DNA of 5,080 bases, taken from positions 1-5,080 of the forward strand of contig DEWM01000029.1 in the NCBI GenBank assembly GCA_002363635.1, read 5' to 3'. A program made the position numbers and the translations under genes. The stretch is from Caryophanales bacterium UBA3210 (GTDB lineage: Bacteria > Bacillota_I > Bacilli_A > RFN20 > CAG-449). The stretch's first letter is position 1. Each line of letters opens with the position of its first letter. This document shows positions 1-4,885 of the stretch, piece by piece. Below the pieces are notes generated by a model. It saw only the letters and a list, made by a program, of their open reading frames with translations. It was not told the origin of the DNA and made no database searches.

Positions 1-309
1 CCAAATATTAAAAATGAAGTTACTAGATTAATTGATGTTGATTGGAACCCTAATTATTCTACTAACAACGTTCCAGTTGAACTTGAACTTAGAGCATCTG
101 ATAGAGATAACTTATTAATTGACGTTTTAAACACTTTAGCCCAGTTAAAAGTTACTTGCCAAAAGATTGTTTCTAAATTACATAAAGAAAACTTAACTAC
201 ATCTATTGATATTACTATTAATGTCTCTAATGTAACTGAACTGAATAATATATGTAATGCTTTAATTAACGTTACATCTGTTTTCTCAGTAGAAAGATTA
301 ATGCACTAA
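1..309 (+). CDS. relA: RSH family (p)ppGpp synthetase/hydrolase, C-terminal fragment (ACT domain)
   Basis: Seen: an open frame runs from base 1 to a TAA at 307-309 and gives the last 102 residues of a protein cut by the window edge. Near its start is RLIDVDW (residues 9-15), matching the R-x-I-x-V-x-W strand that precedes the ACT domain in RelA/SpoT homologues. Next comes VELELRASDRDNLLIDVL (26-43), the first strand and helix of an ACT domain, and the fragment ends in a strand containing VFSVERLMH. Family knowledge: long RSH enzymes make and hydrolyse the alarmone (p)ppGpp in the cytoplasm, and the C-terminal ACT/RRM domain helps sense starvation on the ribosome. Catalytic domains lie upstream of the window, so I cannot tell whether both activities are intact. 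Odd: the usual DR-x-G-L-L turn has Asn (residue 37) instead of Gly. The gene overlaps the next start codon by one base, which suggests co-transcription and translational coupling. In many Bacilli a rel gene also lies upstream of hisS-aspS, which supports the call. Confidence 0.87.
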   Translation, partial: PNIKNEVTRLIDVDWNPNYSTNNVPVELELRASDRDNLLIDVLNTLAQLKVTCQKIVSKLHKENLTTSIDITINVSNVTELNNICNALINVTSVFSVERLMH

Positions 310-1493
310 TGAAAAAACCATTTTCAAAAAAATTAAATGAGAATAATCGTTCTTCAAAGAATGGCTCTTCTAATAAGAAAAATCAAAATACCTCAAAAAG
401 AACATCATCTGGTGCTTCTTCTTTTGGTGTTAAAGATAATAAAAAGAAGAATTCAAAACCAGTATTTAATGATAAGAAGAACTCATCACTTAAAACTAAA
501 AAGAATAAAGTTGAAGAACATAAAGCTTATGAACCAGAAGATAAAAAAGCAAAGAAATCTAAAAATTATGCTCCTAGAAAAATTCTTGGACGTCCTTCAA
601 AAAGACAATTTAAAGAAGTACAAGTTAAATTTGGGTCATTCGAATTATTAGATTTCTTACTTGGTAATTTTACTTCTTATTCAAGAAATAACTTAAAATC
701 ATTATTATCTAAACAACAAATTTTAGTTAATGGTGCATCAGTTAAACAATATAACTTCATGCTTAAACCAGGTGATATCGTTTCTATTTCACCTTATCCA
801 GTTAGAAAAGATGGAAAGAGAATTTCTAAACTTAAAATCTTATATGAAGATGATGAATTAATCGCGATTGATAAACCTGCAGGATTATTAACCATTGCGG
901 ATGATAAAGAAAGAGAAGCAACTGCATATCGTTATATGATGGACTACGTTAGAGAAGAAGATCCTTTAAAACGTATCTATGTAGTTCATAGAATTGATAA
1001 AGAAACTTCTGGTGTACTCATCTTCTCAAAAAGTGAAGAACTCCGTGATGCTTTACAAGATAAATGGAATGAACTAGTAGAAACTAGAGAATATATTGCT
1101 ATCTGTGAAGGTCGTTTTGAAAAGAAAGAAGGTACAAGAATTTCTTATTTACTCCCAACTAAAACTAATTTAATGTATTCATCTCATAAAAGAGGTGACG
1201 GTCAAAAAGCAATTACTCATTATGAAGTAATTACTGAAAATGAAGAATATTCATTAGTTAGAGTAAAACTTGATACGGGAAGAAAAAATCAAATTCGTGT
1301 TCATATGAAAGACTTAGGTCATATGGTTGTAGGTGATGATAAATATCAATCTAATTTAGACCCAATCCATAGACTTGGTTTACACAATAGAGTATTAGAA
1401 TTTGATCATCCATTAAAAGCTAATAAACACTTTAAGTTTATCGCTGATACTCCAAAAGAATTTCTCAATTTATTTGGGCTTAAGAGAGTATAA
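309..1493 (+). CDS. RluA-family 23S rRNA-type pseudouridine synthase with lysine-rich N-terminal extension
   Basis: 394 residues. Residues 1 to about 100 are low-complexity and basic (27 of the first 100 are Lys, with many Asn and Ser) and are probably disordered. Residues about 107-167 look like an S4 RNA-binding domain (LLSKQQILVNG, then LKPGDIVSI). The catalytic domain follows: IDKPAGLL (187-194), the RluA signature HRIDKETSG (227-235) with Asp230 as the predicted catalytic residue, and TGRKNQIRVHM (323-333) followed by a GD pair at 342-343. Family knowledge: these enzymes isomerise specific uridines in large-subunit rRNA or tRNA to pseudouridine. The target cannot be read from the sequence; RluD-like sites in 23S rRNA are one possibility. 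The ATG at 309 is the only good start: it overlaps the upstream TAA (TAATG), and there is no in-frame Met between the tail and the S4 domain. Shine-Dalgarno pairing is weak (AGAAAG at 291-296), so coupling to rel translation is likely. Without the tail the length is typical of the family. Confidence 0.88.
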   Translation: MKKPFSKKLNENNRSSKNGSSNKKNQNTSKRTSSGASSFGVKDNKKKNSKPVFNDKKNSSLKTKKNKVEEHKAYEPEDKKAKKSKNYAPRKILGRPSKRQFKEVQVKFGSFELLDFLLGNFTSYSRNNLKSLLSKQQILVNGASVKQYNFMLKPGDIVSISPYPVRKDGKRISKLKILYEDDELIAIDKPAGLLTIADDKEREATAYRYMMDYVREEDPLKRIYVVHRIDKETSGVLIFSKSEELRDALQDKWNELVETREYIAICEGRFEKKEGTRISYLLPTKTNLMYSSHKRGDGQKAITHYEVITENEEYSLVRVKLDTGRKNQIRVHMKDLGHMVVGDDKYQSNLDPIHRLGLHNRVLEFDHPLKANKHFKFIADTPKEFLNLFGLKRV

Positions 1494-1513
1494 TGACAAA
1501 TTAGTAAATAAAT

Positions 1514-1567
1514 AGTACTTATTTAGTAGATAATTAAACAATTCTATAAAAATAAGTACTTTTGTTT
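1514..1567 (+). terminator. Probable intrinsic terminator of the rel-pseudouridine synthase operon
   Basis: AGTACTTATTT at 1514-1524 is the exact reverse complement of AAATAAGTACT at 1550-1560. The interior can extend the hairpin: TAG 1527-1529 with CTA 1544-1546, AATT 1532-1535 with AATT 1540-1543, and an AAAC loop at 1536-1539. The 3' arm runs straight into TTTTGTTT (1560-1567). It starts 20 bases after the stop codon at 1493, the usual place for an intrinsic terminator. The stem is almost all A-T, so efficiency is uncertain. The opposite strand is also T-rich beyond the stem, so it could work in both directions. Confidence 0.6.
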
Positions 1568-1597
1568 ATCTTAATTCGATTGAATAAAATTAAGATA
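1567..1597. repeat. 10-bp perfect inverted repeat around the -35 element
   Basis: TATCTTAATT at 1567-1576 is the exact reverse complement of AATTAAGATA at 1588-1597, separated by 11 bases. The predicted -35 hexamer (1580-1585) lies in the gap, and the right arm fills most of the -35/-10 spacer. No T-run follows it, so it does not look like a terminator. It may be an operator for a dimeric regulator or a DNA cruciform. The regulator is unknown. Confidence 0.5.
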
Positions 1598-1608
1598 CTA
1601 TTTATAAT
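1580..1608 (+). promoter_or_regulatory. Sigma-A type promoter of the hisS-aspS operon
   Basis: A -35 hexamer TTGAAT (1580-1585; consensus TTGACA) is followed by a 17-bp spacer and a perfect -10 hexamer TATAAT (1603-1608). Transcription would start near G1615, just before the 5' strand of T-box Stem I (GATGAAGTAG). The position fits a leader of about 227 nt before hisS. Both hexamers sit within inverted repeats, so a DNA-level control layer on top of the riboswitch is possible. Confidence 0.75.
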
Positions 1609-1613
1609 AGTAT
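1595..1613. repeat. 7-bp perfect inverted repeat around the -10 element
   Basis: ATACTAT at 1595-1601 is the exact reverse complement of ATAGTAT at 1607-1613, with TTATA between. The -10 hexamer (1603-1608) spans the centre. The left arm shares ATA (1595-1597) with the right arm of the preceding repeat, so the two cannot both be cruciforms at once. In such AT-rich DNA a 7-bp match alone could be chance. Confidence 0.4.
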
Positions 1614-1693
1614 TGTTCGATGAAGTAGAGGGTTAAATAACTTCTTATAGAGAGAATCAGTTTGGTGAAAAGATTCAGAAGGAAACTTAACTT

Positions 1694-1698
1694 GACAC
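1694..1698 (+). promoter_or_regulatory. T-box specifier, overlapping Asp (GAC) and His (CAC) codons
   Basis: GACAC follows the 3' strand of the upper Stem I helix. GAC (1694-1696) would pair with the GUC anticodon of tRNA-Asp, and CAC (1696-1698) with the GUG anticodon of tRNA-His. GAC is followed by A1697, matching the purine usually found after a specifier codon, and CTAT (1698-1701) can pair with GTAG (1625-1628) just below. In that fold CAC would be partly helical. GAC is therefore favoured, with CAC as an alternative register. Confidence 0.7.
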
Positions 1699-1762
1699 TA
1701 TGGAGAAAGAAGAGTGAAACTAAGTAGCTTTTCGGTTTGTGACCTTATAACTAATTAAAGTG

Positions 1763-1777
1763 CTAAGAAAATCTTAG
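1763..1777 (+). promoter_or_regulatory. T-box Stem III hairpin
   Basis: CTAAGA (1763-1768) pairs perfectly with TCTTAG (1772-1777) across an AAA loop, two bases before the antiterminator. This is the position of Stem III in canonical T-box leaders. Its CTAAG arm could also pair with CTTAG at 1806-1810 in the antiterminator. Confidence 0.7.
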
Positions 1778-1779
1778 AA

Positions 1780-1810
1780 CTAAGGTGGTACCGTGCGAAA
1801 GCACCCTTAG
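1780..1810 (+). promoter_or_regulatory. T-box antiterminator
   Basis: CTAAGG (1780-1785) pairs with CCTTAG (1805-1810), and GTGC (1793-1796) pairs with GCAC (1801-1804) under a GAAA tetraloop. Between them the seven-base TGGTACC (1786-1792) is bulged on the 5' side, exactly as in the family. TGGT (1786-1789) is the UGGN that pairs with the tRNA acceptor end. The N here is U, which can pair with a G73 (wobble) or A73 discriminator base. Confidence 0.9.
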
Positions 1811-1829
1811 GGTACTTTTTTTATTTTTT
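1788..1829 (+). terminator. T-box regulated intrinsic terminator
   Basis: GTACC (1788-1792) pairs with GGTAC (1811-1815) while the GTGC/GCAC apical hairpin (1793-1804) is kept, leaving CCTTAG bulged on the 3' side. TTTTTTTATTTTTT (1816-1829) follows directly. This form uses bases that sit in the antiterminator's tRNA-binding bulge, so the two structures exclude each other. The stem is shorter than in many T-box terminators. Confidence 0.8.
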
Positions 1830-1836
1830 AGGAGGT
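1830..1836 (+). promoter_or_regulatory. Strong ribosome binding site of hisS
   Basis: AGGAGGT begins directly after the terminator U-run and lies 5-6 bases before the ATG at 1842. It fixes the hisS start. It is much stronger than the sites of the other genes here (AAGAAGG before aspS at 3125-3131, AAAGG before the helicase at 4873-4877). It is not part of the terminator stem, so control acts on transcription rather than translation initiation. Confidence 0.9.
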
Positions 1837-1841
1837 ATTAA

Positions 1842-3119
1842 ATGGCTAATTATCAACCACAAAGAGGAACTTATGATGCCTATTATGAAGATGCTTTAAA
1901 TATTGAAAAGATTGAAGGAATCCTTTCATCTTTAGCATCAGTATACGGCTATAATCCTATTATCACACCAATGTACGAATCAACATCTTTATTTGCTCGT
2001 TCAGCTGGTGAATCATCTGATATTGTCACTAAAGAAATGTTTAACTTTGTTGATAAATCAGGTAGAGAAATCGCTTTAAGACCAGAACTTACAGCTGGAG
2101 TTATGAGAGCGGTTGTTACAAACAAATTATACGCAACAAAAGATTTACCATTAAAACTTTGTTACTGCGGTCCTGCTTTCCGTTATGAAAGACCTCAACA
2201 GGGAAGATATAGACAGTTTACTCAGTTTGGTATTGAAACTGTTGGTGTAAATTCTTATTTATCAGACGTTGAAAATATTATGTTTGGTTACAATGCATTA
2301 CAAATGCTTGGTTTCCCTCATATAATTTTAAAAATCAACTCCATCGGTGATGAAGAAAGTAGAAATAACTATAGAAAAGCATTAAAAGATTTCTTTGCAC
2401 CAAAGATTGGTTGTATGTGTGATGACTGCAAGAGAAGATTTGAAACAAACCCATTAAGAATCCTTGATTGCAAAGTTGAAGAAGACCAAGAAATTATTAA
2501 AGATGCACCAAAGATGAGTGATTTCTTAAATGATTTCTCTAAAGAATATTTTAATAACATCACAACTGAACTTGATAATCTTGGTGTTGAATATGAATTA
2601 GATCCTACATTAGTTAGAGGTCTTGATTACTATTCACACGTTGTCTTTGAATACCACTACATTTCAGAAGAAGGTACAAACTTAGGCGCTATTGGTGCTG
2701 GTGGACACTATGACAATCTTGTTAAAGAAGTCGGTGGACCTCAATTAAGTTCTGTCGGTTTAGCTTTTGGGGTTGAAAGACTTAACTTATTATTAAAAGA
2801 ATTATCACCAGATACATACGCTAAAACAGAAATTGATGTTTATGGTATTGCAATTGGTGAAGAAGCTAGAGTAGAAGTTTATCACGCTATGGAATTCTTA
2901 AGATCAAATGGTTTTGCCTGTGATATGTCATTTGAAAATAAATCTATGGGTGCTTCATTCAAGATTGCTACTAGAAAAAATGCAAAATTTGCGCTTATTG
3001 CAGGTGAAGATGAAATCAAAAATGGTGTCTTCCAAGTTAAAGATTTAAAGAAACAAGAACAAGAAACAGTTAAGGCTGAAGATTTAGCAGAATATTTACA
3101 AAACAAAATCGAATTTTAA
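1842..3119 (+). CDS. hisS: Histidine--tRNA ligase (HisRS)
   Basis: 425 residues, the usual length for bacterial HisRS. It charges tRNA-His with histidine using ATP in the cytoplasm, and the family acts as a homodimer. Class II motifs in order: motif 1 region around residues 36-70 (ITPMYESTSLFARS, then SSDIVTKEMF); ALRPELTAGVMR (78-89); motif 2 FRYERPQQGRYRQFTQFG (113-130); HisA motif LVRGLDYYSHVVFE (257-270); HisB motif region AGGHYDNLV (286-294); and motif 3 GLAFGVERL (306-314). An anticodon-binding domain follows from about 330. An insertion with CxCxxC (Cys191, 193, 196) and RILDCK is typical of Bacillota HisRS. Odd: the HisB motif usually reads GGRYDGL or GGRYNGL; here it has His289 for Arg and Asn292 for Gly. 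HisA has Ser265 where Thr or Asn is common. The T-box leader upstream controls it, and aspS starts 19 bases after its stop. Confidence 0.97.
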   Translation: MANYQPQRGTYDAYYEDALNIEKIEGILSSLASVYGYNPIITPMYESTSLFARSAGESSDIVTKEMFNFVDKSGREIALRPELTAGVMRAVVTNKLYATKDLPLKLCYCGPAFRYERPQQGRYRQFTQFGIETVGVNSYLSDVENIMFGYNALQMLGFPHIILKINSIGDEESRNNYRKALKDFFAPKIGCMCDDCKRRFETNPLRILDCKVEEDQEIIKDAPKMSDFLNDFSKEYFNNITTELDNLGVEYELDPTLVRGLDYYSHVVFEYHYISEEGTNLGAIGAGGHYDNLVKEVGGPQLSSVGLAFGVERLNLLLKELSPDTYAKTEIDVYGIAIGEEARVEVYHAMEFLRSNGFACDMSFENKSMGASFKIATRKNAKFALIAGEDEIKNGVFQVKDLKKQEQETVKAEDLAEYLQNKIEF

Positions 3120-3138
3120 TTAAAAAGAAGGTATTAAT

Positions 3139-4884
3139 ATGTATAGAACAAAAAATAATGGAGAATTAAGACTTTCTAATGTCGGAGAAGAAGTCACATT
3201 AGTAGGTTGGGTTTCAAAAAAGAGAAACCTCGGTTCATTAGTTTTCATCGATTTAAGAGATAGATATGGTTATACACAAGTCTTACTCGAAGATGAAAAA
3301 TTCCCAATCACAAAAGAAATTAGAAATGAATATATCATTCAAGTAAAGGGTATCGTTCAAAAGAAAGATGTCCCAAATACAAAACTCCCAACTGGTGAAA
3401 TTGAAGTTGTTGCAAATGAAGTTAAGATTGTTAACACAGCAGAACAAACACCATTCATTATTCAAGATGATACAGACGCTCTTGAAGATACAAGACTTAA
3501 ATATCGTTATTTAGACTTAAGAAGACCAATTATGCAAAACTATCTTAAGACTAGAGCAAAGATTGTTAGAGCATGTCACGAATATCTTGACGCAAATGAT
3601 TTTATTGAAGTTGAAACTCCAGTTTTAACATTATCAACACCAGAAGGTGCTAGAGACTTCTTAGTTCCTTCACGTATGAGAAAAGGTTCATTCTACGCTT
3701 TACCTCAATCACCACAATTATTTAAACAAATGTTAATGGTCGCTGGCTTTGAAAGATATTATCAAGTAGCAAGATGCTTCCGTGATGAAGACTTAAGAGC
3801 AGACCGTCAACCAGACTTTACTCAAGTTGATATTGAAACTTCATTCTTAAATGAAGATGAAATCTTAACAATGACAGAAGGTTTAATTAAGAAAATCTTC
3901 AAAGATGTAAAGGGAATTGACATTAAGACACCATTAAGAAGAATTCCATATGATTACTGTATTGAACATTATGGTTCAGATAAACCAGATACAAGATTTG
4001 GTTTAGAATTACATGATGTTAAAGACATTTTATCTAAGATTAATTTTGAAGCATTCCAAGTAGCTCGTGATATTAGAGCAATTGTAATTCCGGGCAAAGC
4101 AAAAGAAACTACAAGAAAAGTAATTGATAACCTCAATTTACATGCTAAAAAGTTCGGTCTTAAAGGCTTAACAGTCTTAAAATTTGAAAATTGTGAATTA
4201 ACAGGTTCATTTACTAAATTCTTTAATGAAGATACTTCTTCTTTACTTGCTAAAGCTCTTGAATTAAAAGAAGATGATTTGGTCTTAATTGCTGCAGGTA
4301 ATAAGATGAGAGTATGCCCTTGTCTTGGTGCTATAAGAACCGATTACGCTAAGACATTAGGCTTAATTAAACCTGATACATACGATTTATTATGGGTCGT
4401 TGACTTCCCATTATTTGACTATAATGAAGATACAAAGGAAATTACTCCTTGCCATCACCCATTCACTCAGCCAAAAGTAGAAGATATTCCAAAGCTAAAA
4501 GATCATCCAGAACAAGTTTATGCAGCAGCATATGATATTGTTATCAATGGCTATGAAGCAGGCGGAGGTTCTCTTAGAATCTATGATCAGAACTTACAAA
4601 AACAAATCTTCGAATTACTTGGCTTTACAGAAGAAGATATCCAAAGAAAATTCGGCTTCTTTGTTAACGCATTAAAATATGGCACACCTCCACATGGCGG
4701 TTTAGCATTCGGTCTTGATAGATGGGCAATGATTTTAGGCGGAACTGAGAATATCCGTGATGTCATTGCTTTCCCTAAAAACTTAAGTGCAGTATGTCCA
4801 ATGTCTAACGCACCACTCCCAGTCGATGATGCACAACTTGACGACCTCGGCATTCAAGTAAAGGATGAATATAAAGGTAAATAA
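3139..4884 (+). CDS. aspS: Aspartate--tRNA ligase (AspRS)
   Basis: 581 residues, the size of bacterial-type AspRS. It attaches aspartate to tRNA-Asp. Domains: an N-terminal OB-fold anticodon-binding domain (about 1-105, with LVGWVSKKRNLGSLVFIDLR); the class II catalytic core with motif 1 around 150-165 (FIEVETPVLT); the loop STPEGARDFLVPSR (166-179); LPQSPQLFKQ (188-197); motif 2 FRDEDLRADRQPDFTQVD (214-231); a bacterial GAD insertion domain (about 285-415); and motif 3 with GGLAFGLDRWAMILGG (520-535). Leu31 in the OB-fold loop (NLGS) matches the Leu of discriminating enzymes such as that of E. coli; non-discriminating enzymes often have His there. This suggests, but does not prove, an enzyme specific for tRNA-Asp over tRNA-Asn. 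The start at 3139 has AAGAAGG seven bases upstream and the typical opening YRTKNNGELR. It lies 19 bases after hisS, in the same T-box-controlled transcript. Confidence 0.97.
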   Translation: MYRTKNNGELRLSNVGEEVTLVGWVSKKRNLGSLVFIDLRDRYGYTQVLLEDEKFPITKEIRNEYIIQVKGIVQKKDVPNTKLPTGEIEVVANEVKIVNTAEQTPFIIQDDTDALEDTRLKYRYLDLRRPIMQNYLKTRAKIVRACHEYLDANDFIEVETPVLTLSTPEGARDFLVPSRMRKGSFYALPQSPQLFKQMLMVAGFERYYQVARCFRDEDLRADRQPDFTQVDIETSFLNEDEILTMTEGLIKKIFKDVKGIDIKTPLRRIPYDYCIEHYGSDKPDTRFGLELHDVKDILSKINFEAFQVARDIRAIVIPGKAKETTRKVIDNLNLHAKKFGLKGLTVLKFENCELTGSFTKFFNEDTSSLLAKALELKEDDLVLIAAGNKMRVCPCLGAIRTDYAKTLGLIKPDTYDLLWVVDFPLFDYNEDTKEITPCHHPFTQPKVEDIPKLKDHPEQVYAAAYDIVINGYEAGGGSLRIYDQNLQKQIFELLGFTEEDIQRKFGFFVNALKYGTPPHGGLAFGLDRWAMILGGTENIRDVIAFPKNLSAVCPMSNAPLPVDDAQLDDLGIQVKDEYKGK

Positions 4885-4885
4885 T

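Larger units (their letters stand above)
1615..1829 (+). promoter_or_regulatory. T-box riboswitch leader (tRNA-sensing) of hisS-aspS
   Basis: Stem I can be folded from the sequence: TTAA pairing around 1633-1636 with 1687-1690; CTTCT (1641-1645) with AGAAG (1677-1681); a bulge holding the conserved AGAGAG (1649-1654); GAATC (1654-1658) with GATTC (1672-1676); and a terminal loop carrying TTTGGTG (1661-1667). In the family, that bulge and loop form the paired T-loops that grip the tRNA elbow. Left-side GATGA (1619-1623) followed by AGTA resembles the K-turn/loop-E region. GACAC (1694-1698) is in the specifier position. The T-box core TGGTACC is at 1786-1792, followed by a terminator and U-run. 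Known mechanism: uncharged tRNA pairs its anticodon with the specifier and its 3' NCCA end with UGGN, stabilising the antiterminator so that the operon is transcribed. The middle part (about 1709-1760, Stem II region) I could not fold with confidence. Confidence 0.95.

Noticed and set aside
337..651. A 104-codon + strand reading frame overlapping the 5' part of the pseudouridine synthase gene
   Set aside because: It is a shadow of the A-rich, lysine-coding tail in another frame. It has no ribosome binding site and no family resemblance, and it ends inside the real gene.
1567..1597. The 10-bp inverted repeat as a second terminator for the upstream operon
   Set aside because: No T-run follows its 3' arm and it encloses the -35 element of a good promoter, so an operator or structural role fits better.
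1695..1697. ACA (Thr) as the T-box specifier, the middle register of GACAC
   Set aside because: The downstream genes are hisS and aspS, with no threonine-related gene, and Asp and His registers explain the same bases.
1494..1841. A small unannotated gene in the 348-bp gap between the pseudouridine synthase and hisS
   Set aside because: The region is fully explained by a hairpin terminator, promoter and T-box leader, and I see no start codon with a ribosome binding site and a sustained frame.
2369..3106. Two - strand frames (64 and 74 codons) inside hisS
   Set aside because: They are antisense to conserved HisRS motifs, with no promoter or ribosome binding site and no recognisable domain.
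3283..4853. Two - strand frames (60 and 88 codons) inside aspS
   Set aside because: They are antisense to well-conserved AspRS sequence, including motif 3, and their length is expected by chance.
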